Of a DNA stretch of 64,000 nt, positions 54,084 through 61,364 are shown in pieces. Position 1 is the stretch's first letter. Each line of letters opens with the position of its first letter. The DNA comes from JANWXD01 sp035575135 (GTDB taxonomy: Bacteria; Acidobacteriota; Terriglobia; Bryobacterales; Bryobacteraceae). The stretch lies in contig DATLYE010000038.1 in assembly GCA_035575135.1 (NCBI GenBank), positions 26,331 through 90,330 of the forward strand, given 5' to 3'. Position numbers and translations under genes: made by a program. Below the pieces are notes generated by a model. The model did no database searches and was not told where the DNA came from. It was given only the letters and a program-made list of their open reading frames with translations.

Positions 54084-54111
54084 GGCTTGATAGAATGAAG
54101 GCAGTAACTCC

Positions 54112-55275
54112 GTGAATCGTTTCTATTTCGACCATAATGCCACGACGCCGGTCTCTGCCGAGGTCCTCGAGACGCTGGTCGCCGTGTTGCGCGACGTCTG
54201 GGGAAACGCCTCGAGCGTCCACTACTGGGGTCAGGCGGCCAAACAGCGGCTGGAGACGGCGCGGCGCCAGGTGGCGGCGCTGATCGGAGCGCGCCCCCCG
54301 GAGATTGTGTTTCTGAGCGGCGGCACGGAGGCGGACAATCTGGCCGTCCTGGGTACCGTGCGGCGCGTCACGGCGCCGCGCAAACACGTCATCACGACCG
54401 CCATCGAGCACCCCGCCGTTCTGGCCACCTGCGCCCAGTTGGAGCGCGAGGGCGTCGAGGTGACCTACCTGCCGGTCAGCTCCGAGGGGCTGGTGGATCC
54501 CGACGATGTGCGCCGCGCGCTGCGTCCGGAAACCGTGCTCGTTTCCGTGATGCACGCCAACAACGAGATCGGCGTCATCCAGCCCCTGAGTGAAATCGCC
54601 CGCATCACGCGGGAGGCGGGCGTCGTGTTCCATTCCGACGGCGTGCAGGCCCTGGGCAAGATCGCCGTCAACGTCGAGGCGCTGGGAGTGGATCTCTACT
54701 CCCTGAGCGGGCACAAAATCTACGCCCCCAAGGGCATCGGCGCGCTTTACGTCCGCCGGGGAACGCCGCTGGCGCCCATCCTCTACGGCGGGCACCACGA
54801 GCGGGACCGCAGGCCGGGGACCGAGAATGTGCCTGGAGCCGCCGCCCTGGGCGCGGCCGCCTCCTGGGTCCAGACCCATCTGGACTCCGAGGCCGCGCGG
54901 CTGGCCGCCCTGCGGGACCGCCTGGAGCGCGGCATTCTGGAGCGCGTGCCGCAAGCTACGGTGAACGGCGGTAAAGCGCCCCGCACTCCGAACACGACCA
55001 ACATCTCCTTTGCCGGCGTCGAGGGCGAAGCCATGGTCATTGCTCTGGACTTGAAGGGGTTCGCCGTCTCTACGGGATCGGCCTGCTCGAGCGGCGCCAT
55101 CGAGCCCTCTCACGTCCTCACAGCTCTGGGCCTGCCGCCCGAGCAGGCCAAAGCCAGCGTCCGCTTCTCGCTCGGGCGCTCCAACACCGAGGAACAGGTA
55201 GACGCTCTGATCGAGGCCGTGGCCGAGGTCGCCGCGCAGCTGCGGCGGCTTTCTCCGACCTACAGCCATGCCTGA
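54112..55275 (+). CDS. Cysteine desulfurase (IscS/NifS family)
   Basis: This 387-residue PLP enzyme extracts sulfur from cysteine. The PLP Lys is in 'LSGHKIYAPKGIGALYV' and the active-site Cys in 'VSTGSACSSGAIEPSHVL'. 'FYFDHNATTPVS' and 'VSVMHANNEIGVIQPL' are typical. The start is GTG 54112. Its 3' end overlaps mnmA by 8 nt, so it most likely supplies sulfur directly for tRNA 2-thiolation. Confidence 0.95.
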   Translation: MNRFYFDHNATTPVSAEVLETLVAVLRDVWGNASSVHYWGQAAKQRLETARRQVAALIGARPPEIVFLSGGTEADNLAVLGTVRRVTAPRKHVITTAIEHPAVLATCAQLEREGVEVTYLPVSSEGLVDPDDVRRALRPETVLVSVMHANNEIGVIQPLSEIARITREAGVVFHSDGVQALGKIAVNVEALGVDLYSLSGHKIYAPKGIGALYVRRGTPLAPILYGGHHERDRRPGTENVPGAAALGAAASWVQTHLDSEAARLAALRDRLERGILERVPQATVNGGKAPRTPNTTNISFAGVEGEAMVIALDLKGFAVSTGSACSSGAIEPSHVLTALGLPPEQAKASVRFSLGRSNTEEQVDALIEAVAEVAAQLRRLSPTYSHA

Positions 55276-56374
55276 GAATCTGATCGCCGTGGCCATGAGC
55301 GGCGGCGTGGACAGCTCCACTGTCGCCGGGCTGCTGGTGCGCCAGGGGCACTCCGTGATCGGCCTCACGATGCAGCTGTGGAATCAGCGCCGGCTGCCGG
55401 AACTTTCCCGCGAAGGCGCCACGGGCCGCTGCTGCTCGCTGGACGACGTCTACGACGCCCGGCGTGTGGCCGAGACTCTCGGCATCCCGTATTACGTGGT
55501 CAACTTCGAGGAAGAATTCGAGCAGCAGGTGGTGCGCCCCTTCGTTGCCGACTATCTGTCGGGCCGCACCCCCATCCCCTGCACGTTGTGCAACAACTAC
55601 ATCAAGTTCGAGCGCTTCCTCGAACTCGCCGCCTCACTCGGGGCCGAGCGCATCGCCACGGGCCATTACGCCCGCATCCGGCGTGACGAAGAAACGGGCC
55701 GCTTTCTGTTATTGCGCGGGGTGGACGCCTCCAAAGACCAGACCTACTTCCTTTGGGGTCTCACCCAGGAGCAGCTGGCGCGCACGCAGTTTCCGCTCGG
55801 CGAGTTCACCAAGGCGGAGGTGCGGCGTATGGCCGAGGAGATGGGGCTTCCGGTGGCCTGGAAGGAGGACAGTCAGGAGATCTGCTTCGTTCCGAGCGGA
55901 GATTACGCCGCCTTCATCGAGGCCTACTTCCGCGAAAAGGGTTTGCCGCGCGAGCATGTGCGCGGCGAAATCGTCTCGACCGACGGCCGCGTTCTCGGCG
56001 AACACGCCGGAGTCCATCATTTCACCGTGGGCCAGCGGCGGGGCCTGCGGGTGGCGGCCGGCGAGCCGCTCTACGTCATCGCCACCGAGCCCGCCACCCA
56101 GCGGGTCATTGTCGGACGCGGGGAGGAGCTTCTGCGGGCGACGCTCACGGCGCGCGACGTGAACTGGTTCCCCTGGCCGTCCCTTGCCGCACCGGTTCGT
56201 GCCGAAGTAAAGATCCGCAACAAGCACATGGCCGCCGCTGCCACCATCTATCCCACCGCGGACCCCCGGCGCGTGGAGGTCCGCTTCGATGAACCGCAGC
56301 GCGCAGTCACCCCGGGCCAGGCAGCCGTATTTTATCAGGGCGATCTGGTGCTCGGGGGCGGGTGGATAGAATAG
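55268..56374 (+). CDS. mnmA: tRNA-specific 2-thiouridylase MnmA
   Basis: This 368-residue enzyme thiolates U34 of tRNA-Lys/Glu/Gln. The PP-loop is 'AVAMSGGVDSSTVAGLL'. Catalytic Cys positions are in 'IPCTLCNNYIKF' and 'DSQEICFVPSGDY'. 'GASKDQTYFL'-type block reads 'DASKDQTYFLWGL', and 'VHHFTVGQRRGL' and the C-terminal beta barrel follow. It is coupled to the upstream cysteine desulfurase and overlaps the acyltransferase gene at its 3' end. Confidence 0.96.
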   Translation: MPENLIAVAMSGGVDSSTVAGLLVRQGHSVIGLTMQLWNQRRLPELSREGATGRCCSLDDVYDARRVAETLGIPYYVVNFEEEFEQQVVRPFVADYLSGRTPIPCTLCNNYIKFERFLELAASLGAERIATGHYARIRRDEETGRFLLLRGVDASKDQTYFLWGLTQEQLARTQFPLGEFTKAEVRRMAEEMGLPVAWKEDSQEICFVPSGDYAAFIEAYFREKGLPREHVRGEIVSTDGRVLGEHAGVHHFTVGQRRGLRVAAGEPLYVIATEPATQRVIVGRGEELLRATLTARDVNWFPWPSLAAPVRAEVKIRNKHMAAAATIYPTADPRRVEVRFDEPQRAVTPGQAAVFYQGDLVLGGGWIE

Positions 56375-57279
56375 TCCGGTTGTCCCGCCGCTCCGCCGTA
56401 CGCGACACGCTCGAGTATGCTGCGGCTGCCGCCGTCCTCAAGGTCCTTGCGTGGCTGCCGGCGCCGCTCGCCGAGGCCGTGGCGCGGGGCTGCTTCCGCC
56501 TGCTCGATCTGGCGGTGCCTCGCCTGCGGCGCGTGGCGCTCAAAAACTTGCAAATCGCCCTGCCGGAACTCGGCACCGCCGGACACCGCCGGATCCTGGC
56601 CGGCATGTACCGCTCCCTGGCGCGCTCACTGGTGCTCTTTGCGCGTTTTCCTTCCCTGGACGGCCGCAGTGTCAGCCGGTGGATCCGCATGGAGGGCCAC
56701 GAGCACGTCGAGGAGGCCTTCCGCCGCGGTAAAGGCGTGCTCTTTGCGACGGCTCATCTGGGCAACTGGGAATTGAGCGCCGTCGCGTACGCACTCCTGG
56801 GCCGTCCGATGCACGTGGTGGTCCGCCCGTTGGACAACCCGAAGCTCGATGCGCTCGTGTCGGCACGGAGGCGGATCGGGGGAAACCGTCTGATCGAGAA
56901 AAAAGACGGGGCGCGGAGCATTCTCCAGGCCCTCGCCGCCAACCAAGCCGTGGGCATCCTGGTGGATCAGAACAGCAGTCTGCAGGAGGGCGTCTTCGTG
57001 GACTTCTTCGGCATCCCGGCGTGCGCCGGCACGGGGCTGGTGCGCCTGGCGGCCCACTCCGGGGCCGCGGTGATCCCCGGCTACGCCCTGTGGTCCGAGC
57101 AGGAGAAGCGGTACGTGCTCCGCTTTGAGCCTCCGGTCGAGATCACCGGGGACGCCCGGGAGGACACCGCACGGCTCCAGAAACGGCTCGAAGCCGTGAT
57201 CCGCCGCCACCCGGAGCAGTGGCTGTGGATTCATCGCCGCTGGAAGACCCGGCCCCCGGGCGAGCCGCCCCTGTACTGA
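56362..57279 (+). CDS. LpxL/HtrB-type lysophospholipid acyltransferase
   Basis: This 305-residue member of the lipid A late-acyltransferase family has the catalytic HxxxxE as 'FATAHLGNWELSAVAY'. It also has 'VRPLDNPKLDALVSARR' and 'GILVDQNSSLQEGVFVDFFG'. An N-terminal hydrophobic segment anchors it to the inner membrane. GTG 56362 lies within the end of mnmA. It acylates lipid A or a related lipid; the substrate cannot be specified. Confidence 0.9.
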   Translation: MDRIVRLSRRSAVRDTLEYAAAAAVLKVLAWLPAPLAEAVARGCFRLLDLAVPRLRRVALKNLQIALPELGTAGHRRILAGMYRSLARSLVLFARFPSLDGRSVSRWIRMEGHEHVEEAFRRGKGVLFATAHLGNWELSAVAYALLGRPMHVVVRPLDNPKLDALVSARRRIGGNRLIEKKDGARSILQALAANQAVGILVDQNSSLQEGVFVDFFGIPACAGTGLVRLAAHSGAAVIPGYALWSEQEKRYVLRFEPPVEITGDAREDTARLQKRLEAVIRRHPEQWLWIHRRWKTRPPGEPPLY

Positions 57280-57286
57280 TCGGGCT

Positions 57287-58138
57287 TCAGTCGCCGCGCG
57301 GATAACAGCCCAGCACGCGCAGAAAATCCGCCAGTTCGCCCAAATGGCGGAGGGCGTTCTGCGCGCGAGGTTCGTCCACGTGGCCGAGAAAATCCAGGTA
57401 AAACAGATACTCCCACGGCTTGCCGCGCAGGGGCCGGGACTCGATTTTGGTCAGATTCAGATCGCGCAGCGCGAAGGCGCTCAGGGCGCGGAACAGCGCG
57501 CCCGGGACGTTGCGCGTGGTGAATACGAGCGAGGTCTTCCAGCCGCGCCCCGCGTCGGCAAGCGGCGGCTTGCGGGAATCGGGGCGCCGCAAGAGAAAGA
57601 AGCGGGTGAAATTGCGGCGGTCGTCTTCGATGGACCTGCGCAGGATGCGCGCTCCGTAGATTTCAGCCGCCAGGGCTGAGGCGATGGCGGCAGCGTCCCG
57701 GAGCCCTTCCTGCATGATCATTTTCACGCTCCCGGCCGTGTCGTAAAAAGGCACCTTTTCAATCTCCGGGTGGCGGGCGAAAAAGTTCAGGCACTGGTTG
57801 AGCGCCACCGGGTGCGAGTACACGCGCCGGATCTGGCGGAATCGCACTCCCGGCGGCGCGATGAGGTTGTGGACGATGCGGATGCTCGTCTCTCCGACGA
57901 TTCGGAAATCGTAGTGCAGCAGGTGGTCGTAGTTCTCATGCACTGAGCCCGCCAGGGAGTTCTCAATCGGGATCACCGCCGACTCGGCCCGGCCCGACTC
58001 GAGGGCCTGAAACACGTCTTCAAAGCGCTGGCAGGGCAGGACGGCTGCGTGCTCCCCCGCCAACTTGCGGACGGCCTCCTGGCTGAACGCTCCGGGTTCG
58101 CCCTGGAAAGCAACGCACGATTTCGCTCTTCGCGCCAC
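57287..58138 (-). CDS. pheA: Prephenate dehydratase
   Basis: This 283-residue enzyme of phenylalanine synthesis converts prephenate to phenylpyruvate. The dehydratase domain has 'VAFQGEPGAFSQEAVRKLAG', 'IPIENSLAGSVHENYDHLL' and the catalytic TRF in 'RRNFTRFFLL'. A C-terminal ACT domain for Phe feedback follows ('SLVFTTRNVPGALFRAL', 'KIESRPLRGKPWEYLFYLDF'). GTG 58138 is the best start by length; no strong ribosome site is seen. Confidence 0.94.
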   Translation of the reverse strand: MARRAKSCVAFQGEPGAFSQEAVRKLAGEHAAVLPCQRFEDVFQALESGRAESAVIPIENSLAGSVHENYDHLLHYDFRIVGETSIRIVHNLIAPPGVRFRQIRRVYSHPVALNQCLNFFARHPEIEKVPFYDTAGSVKMIMQEGLRDAAAIASALAAEIYGARILRRSIEDDRRNFTRFFLLRRPDSRKPPLADAGRGWKTSLVFTTRNVPGALFRALSAFALRDLNLTKIESRPLRGKPWEYLFYLDFLGHVDEPRAQNALRHLGELADFLRVLGCYPRGD

Positions 58139-58173
58139 GGAACTAGGATTGTAGCGGGCGCCGGCCGTCCCTC

Positions 58174-58731
58174 TCATTCCCGCCACCGCTTGGCGTCCGG
58201 GTCGGGCAGCCCCAGCAGATCGAGCACCCGATCCACGCTGTGGTCCACGATGTCGAGCACCGTGGCCGGCTTGTGGTAGAAGGCCGGCACGGGCGGAGCG
58301 ATGATCGCTCCCATCTCGGCAAGCGCGGTCATGGCCCGCAGGTGGCCGACGTGCAAGGGAGATTCCCGGATCATCAGGATCAGTTTACGGCGCTCCTTGA
58401 GCGCGACGTCTGCGGCGCGCGTCAGGAGGTTGCCCGTTACGCCCGAGGCGATGGCCCCCAGGGTGTGGACGGAGCAGGGGGCGATGACCATCCCGTGGGT
58501 CGCAAACGAGCCGCTGGCCAGCCGGGCGGCGATGTCGTCAATGGCGTAAGCGTGGTGAGCCAGAGCGCGCACCTCGGCGACTTTCCGGCCCGTTTCCTCG
58601 TAAATTGTTCTTTCACCGGGCTTTGAGATAATCAAATGGATCTCCACGCCCGGCTGGCGGCGTAATTTTTCGAGCAAACGCACACCATAGATGGCGCCGC
58701 TTGCCCCTGTGATTCCCACCACGATTTTCAA
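58174..58731 (-). CDS. ubiX: Flavin prenyltransferase UbiX
   Basis: This 185-residue enzyme makes prenylated FMN for UbiD-type decarboxylases. The family start 'IVVGITGASGAIYGVRLLE' is followed by 'VIAPCSVHTLGAIASGVTGN' and 'RKLILMIRESPLHVGHLRAM'. The start is TTG 58731 with AGGAGG 6-7 nt upstream. The operator-like palindrome at 58756 sits ~25 bp before it, so this gene could share regulation with the divergent HTH gene. Confidence 0.94.
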   Translation of the reverse strand: MKIVVGITGASGAIYGVRLLEKLRRQPGVEIHLIISKPGERTIYEETGRKVAEVRALAHHAYAIDDIAARLASGSFATHGMVIAPCSVHTLGAIASGVTGNLLTRAADVALKERRKLILMIRESPLHVGHLRAMTALAEMGAIIAPPVPAFYHKPATVLDIVDHSVDRVLDLLGLPDPDAKRWRE

Positions 58732-58755
58732 AAATGGCCTCCTGTTTGCCGGCCT

Positions 58756-58771
58756 GTTCCGAATTCAGAAC
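58756..58771. promoter_or_regulatory. Operator-like palindrome, copy 1
   Basis: GTTCCGAATTCAGAAC is a 16-bp near-perfect palindrome with one mismatched pair. It lies 20 bp upstream of the -35 of the HTH–S24-like gene and 25 bp upstream of the ubiX start. The same sequence with perfect symmetry recurs at 60186-60201. The shared CCTGTTCCGAATTC and the position in two divergent promoter regions suggest a regulator site, most simply for the HTH protein encoded between them. Confidence 0.6.
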
Positions 58772-58790
58772 GAAAAATCAAAAAACGCCC

Positions 58791-58819
58791 TTGCTCGGCC
58801 CGCACCGGGCCGCTATAAT
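58791..58819 (+). promoter_or_regulatory. Promoter of the HTH–S24-like regulator
   Basis: TTGCTC (58791-58796), a 17-bp spacer and a perfect TATAAT (58814-58819) lie 85 bp before the proposed ATG 58905. The spacer contains a GC-rich inverted repeat (GGCCCG…CGGGCC). Confidence 0.6.
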
Positions 58820-58904
58820 GCAGGTCAGAAAGAGTTTTTGCATGCCTCCGACACGCGGATCGTCCGGCAGCAGCGAACCCGCCCTTGCTCGGAAGGATCA
58901 TAGC

Positions 58905-59687
58905 ATGGAAGAGGCGGGGCTGAGGCTCAAGCGAGCCCGGGAACGCCTCAATCTCCGCTACCGGGACGTCGAGGAAGCCAGTCTCCGGATCGCCGAGCGG
59001 CATAACAACAGCGAATTTGTGGTGGCGCTCAGCCGCTTGGCCGACATCGAAAACAAGGGTACGGTTCCGACGATTTACCGGCTCTACTCGCTGTGTGCGA
59101 TTTACCGGCTGGATTTGCTGGAAGTGCTGGAGTGGTACGGCGTCAACGTCTCCGAGATGCCGGCCGATGCCACCACGGTGGAAGTAGAGCGCACGCACTC
59201 GATCGGGTTCGGCTCGGAGGGCTACGGCCATGTACAGGTCCCGCTGTCGCTCGATCCGGGGCTGGATTTGCGCCGCACCACCTATTTGAGCCGCCTGATC
59301 CAGCGCTGGGGCAAGCTGCCGTTGATGCTGCTCAACGGACTGGATCTGCGCAACCACCGCTATGCGCTCATCGGGACCGAGGACTGGTCCATGTATCCGC
59401 TGCTGGCGCCCGGCTCGCTGGTGCTGATTGACGAGACCCGGCGCAAAATCGCCACCGGGGGCTGGAGCAACGAATTCGAACGCCCCATTTATTTCCTCGA
59501 GCACCGGGAAGGATACGCCTGCGGCTGGTGCGCGCTCGACGGCGACCAGCTGGTGCTGCAACCCCACCCGGCTTCGCTGTGCGTCCCGCAGTTTTTCGCC
59601 TACCCCGAGGAGGTGGACGTCATCGGGCAGGTGGCGGGCGTGGCTATGCGTCTGGATCAGGGGCGGCGACGTCGTACTCGTTCTTGA
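58905..59687 (+). CDS. XRE-type HTH regulator with degenerate S24/LexA-like C-terminal domain
   Basis: This 260-residue protein has an N-terminal HTH ('GLRLKRARERLNLRYRDVEE', 'RLADIENKGTVPTIYRLYSL') followed by a linker. The C-terminal domain resembles the S24/LexA fold: 'TEDWSMYPLLAPGSLVLIDE' keeps the Ser-Met of the cleavage site. The strand that should carry the catalytic Lys reads 'YFLEHREGYACGWCALDGDQ' without Lys, so autocleavage is doubtful. ATG 58905 is chosen over 58842 or 58734 because GGAAGGA ends 7 nt upstream. It is probably a sensor or regulator of the palindromes at 58756 and 60186. It converges on the gene at 59644 with a 44-bp overlap. Confidence 0.8.
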   Translation: MEEAGLRLKRARERLNLRYRDVEEASLRIAERHNNSEFVVALSRLADIENKGTVPTIYRLYSLCAIYRLDLLEVLEWYGVNVSEMPADATTVEVERTHSIGFGSEGYGHVQVPLSLDPGLDLRRTTYLSRLIQRWGKLPLMLLNGLDLRNHRYALIGTEDWSMYPLLAPGSLVLIDETRRKIATGGWSNEFERPIYFLEHREGYACGWCALDGDQLVLQPHPASLCVPQFFAYPEEVDVIGQVAGVAMRLDQGRRRRTRS

Positions 59688-60102
59688 GCAGCTCGAGCAG
59701 CGTCTCCAGATCGGCCAGATACAGCTTCCGCTCCACGTCTCGCGCCGAAGCCGGCACCAGAGTGCGGTAGGGCGCCAGGCGGATCCAGGTGTCGAGCAGC
59801 GTGCGCTTGTCCGTATCGAGCCCGGCCAGGTACAGATCCAGGTCTGTTTTCTGCTGCTCCAGGGTGTAGCACAGCCAGTCGTGAAACGTGGCGGCGTGAC
59901 TTTCCCGCAGGGCCTCGTCGGCCACGTCTTCGCCGAACAGCTGCGCCAGGCCGTGATGCTCGTACCGGCCGGTGTTCTGGTCCCGGAGCGAAGCCAGGTA
60001 CACCAGTCGCCCGAACAGGGAGGGGATCTGCGCCAGGGTGTTGCGCCACAGTTCGGCGGCGGCGCTCCGATCCAGAACCGTCTTTTGGCGGACGCGCTTC
60101 AT
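59644..60102 (-). CDS. Conserved-looking hypothetical protein
   Basis: This 152-residue soluble helical protein (for example 'LAQIPSLFGRLVYLASLRDQ', 'ATFHDWLCYTLEQQKTDLDL', 'KLYLADLETLLELLKNEYDV') has no signal or TM segment and no recognised family. Its start faces the second palindrome (60186) across ~84 bp. Its 3' end overlaps the convergent HTH–S24-like gene. Confidence 0.7.
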   Translation of the reverse strand: MKRVRQKTVLDRSAAAELWRNTLAQIPSLFGRLVYLASLRDQNTGRYEHHGLAQLFGEDVADEALRESHAATFHDWLCYTLEQQKTDLDLYLAGLDTDKRTLLDTWIRLAPYRTLVPASARDVERKLYLADLETLLELLKNEYDVAAPDPDA

Positions 60103-60185
60103 GGCCGCTGCCGCACGTAGCGATTATACCCCAACTCCGCGGTCCGCGTCCGGTTTTCCACAGGGGCAAAGGCTTGGGCGAGCCT

Positions 60186-60201
60186 GTTCCGAATTCGGAA
60201 C
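60186..60201. promoter_or_regulatory. Operator-like palindrome, copy 2 (perfect)
   Basis: GTTCCGAATTCGGAAC is a perfect 16-bp palindrome, preceded by CCT as in copy 1 at 58756. It lies in the divergent region between the hypothetical gene (start 60102, minus) and the small secreted peptide gene (start 60299, plus). Confidence 0.65.
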
Positions 60202-60298
60202 ATCTTCCGGGATTTTTTGCGCCCGTCTGAAATGCGGATATTGTGGAATTTAGCGTGAAAAACGCTTGGAAATTTCCCAGACAGGAGAGGAAAGAACC

Positions 60299-60406
60299 AT
60301 GCTGAAAAAGGTGTTGTTGGCGATCTTCCTGACCTTGCAGTTTGCGGCGGTCGCTGGCACGCGCATCCCGCTTCCAGGTTGCTATCCCTGCCCTGAGGTC
60401 CGCTGA
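60299..60406 (+). CDS. 35-residue secreted peptide with CxxC tail
   Basis: This short gene (ATG 60299, TGA 60404-60406) is preceded by AGGAGAGGAAAGAACC, a strong Shine-Dalgarno. It encodes a typical signal peptide (MLKKVLLAIFLTLQFAAVAG, cleavage likely after VAG). A predicted mature tail of about 15 residues follows (TRIPLPGCYPCPEVR) with a C-Y-P-C pair. It lies 98 bp after the perfect palindrome and 51 bp before the 7-TM gene. Size and layout suggest a secreted signalling or redox peptide; nothing in the sequence proves function. Confidence 0.65.
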   Translation: MLKKVLLAIFLTLQFAAVAGTRIPLPGCYPCPEVR

Positions 60407-60436
60407 GTAGTTTTCGGCGATCTGCGATAAAATAAC

Positions 60437-60457
60437 GCAGGCCCGTCTGAAGCCTGC
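60437..60457 (+). other. Hairpin abutting the 7-TM gene start codon
   Basis: GCAGGC (60437-60442) and GCCTGC (60452-60457) form a perfect 6-bp stem with a 9-nt loop ending exactly at the ATG. A TAAAAT -10-like box (60428-60433) precedes it. The stem occupies the place of the ribosome site, so it may restrain translation. Confidence 0.35.
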
Positions 60458-61243
60458 ATGGAGCCGCTGTCGCAGCTCGAGCGCGTGCTGTGGTGGGCGG
60501 AAATCGCCCTGCTGGCGCTGCTCGTCTGCCGGCTGGCCCAAGTCGGACTGGCGCGGCGTTACGTCTGGTTTTACGGCCTACTGTGGGTGAGTCTGCTGCA
60601 GGCCGTAGTCGTCGCGACGCTCAAGCCGAACCCGAACAGCCAGTGGTATGCCCAGTTCTACCTGGTGAGCGAGCCGCTGCTGTGGTTCTTCTATATCGTG
60701 ACCGTCCTCGAACTCTATGGGGCAGTTTTACGCGATCACCCGGGGATTGCAACGCTGGGCCGCCGCACATTGATGGCCGGCCTGGTGATCGCGGTGGTCG
60801 TCTCGGGCATGACGCTGCAGGCCGACCTCCAGGGGCCCGCCGATAACTCCCGAATTCTCGTCTATTACGGCGTCGTGGATCGGGGAATTTCGTTCAGTCT
60901 GGTCATATTTCTCGTGATTATGCTTTTATTTTTGGCGCGCTATCCGATTCCGCTCAAGCGGAATCTGGCGGTGCACGCCATCGTGTATTCGGTCTTTTTT
61001 CTCACCTCCGCTCTGGCGCTGTTCGTCATGAATGTGACCGGCTTTGAGATCCGCCGGATGGTGAGCACGGCTCTGCTGGCCATTGCGGACGCCTGTCTGG
61101 TGGCCTGGCTGGTATTGCTGCGGCCCGCCGGGGAAGAGCAGACGGTGGTGTTGCGCCAGAGCCTGACGCCGCAGGATGAGGTGCGGCTGCTGGAGCAGTT
61201 GGAAGCGCTGAACGCCAGCCTGTCGCGAAGCCTGCGAAAATAA
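60458..61243 (+). CDS. Seven-transmembrane protein of unknown function
   Basis: This 261-residue protein has seven predicted membrane helices, among them 'YGLLWVSLLQAVVVATL', 'LMAGLVIAVVVSGMTL', 'ISFSLVIFLVIMLLFLA', 'AIVYSVFFLTSALALFVMNV' and 'LLAIADACLVAWLVLL'. A ~40-residue cytoplasmic Gln/Leu-rich tail (LLEQLEALNASLSRSLRK) follows. There are no transporter or kinase motifs. Following the secreted peptide gene, it could be a receptor or a regulator's membrane partner, which is inference from position only. Confidence 0.8.
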   Translation: MEPLSQLERVLWWAEIALLALLVCRLAQVGLARRYVWFYGLLWVSLLQAVVVATLKPNPNSQWYAQFYLVSEPLLWFFYIVTVLELYGAVLRDHPGIATLGRRTLMAGLVIAVVVSGMTLQADLQGPADNSRILVYYGVVDRGISFSLVIFLVIMLLFLARYPIPLKRNLAVHAIVYSVFFLTSALALFVMNVTGFEIRRMVSTALLAIADACLVAWLVLLRPAGEEQTVVLRQSLTPQDEVRLLEQLEALNASLSRSLRK

Positions 61244-61272
61244 AGGGATTTGCCCGAGGAATACCCCTGGTA

Positions 61273-61285
61273 CGAGTAGTACTCG
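61273..61285. promoter_or_regulatory. Palindrome upstream of the 61365 gene
   Basis: CGAGTA-G-TACTCG is a perfect inverted repeat centred on one base, ending 17 bp before the -35 of the promoter at 61303. It may be an operator. Confidence 0.35.
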
Positions 61286-61302
61286 AATACTATGAAAATC
61301 CG

Positions 61303-61331
61303 TTGCAATTTTCGGCATTTTGGGTTATGCT
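61303..61331 (+). promoter_or_regulatory. Putative promoter
   Basis: TTGCAA (61303-61308), a 17-bp spacer and TATGCT (61326-61331) lie 33 bp upstream of ATG 61365. Confidence 0.45.
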
Positions 61332-61364
61332 GTTGCCATGTCGCGCAGGAGGTAGCGAGGCGTG

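Noticed and set aside
61327..61364. A short leader ORF (ATG 61327) ending in overlap with the 61365 gene start
   Set aside because: Its ATG lies inside the -10 box of the proposed promoter, so it would not be on the transcript, and it has no ribosome site.
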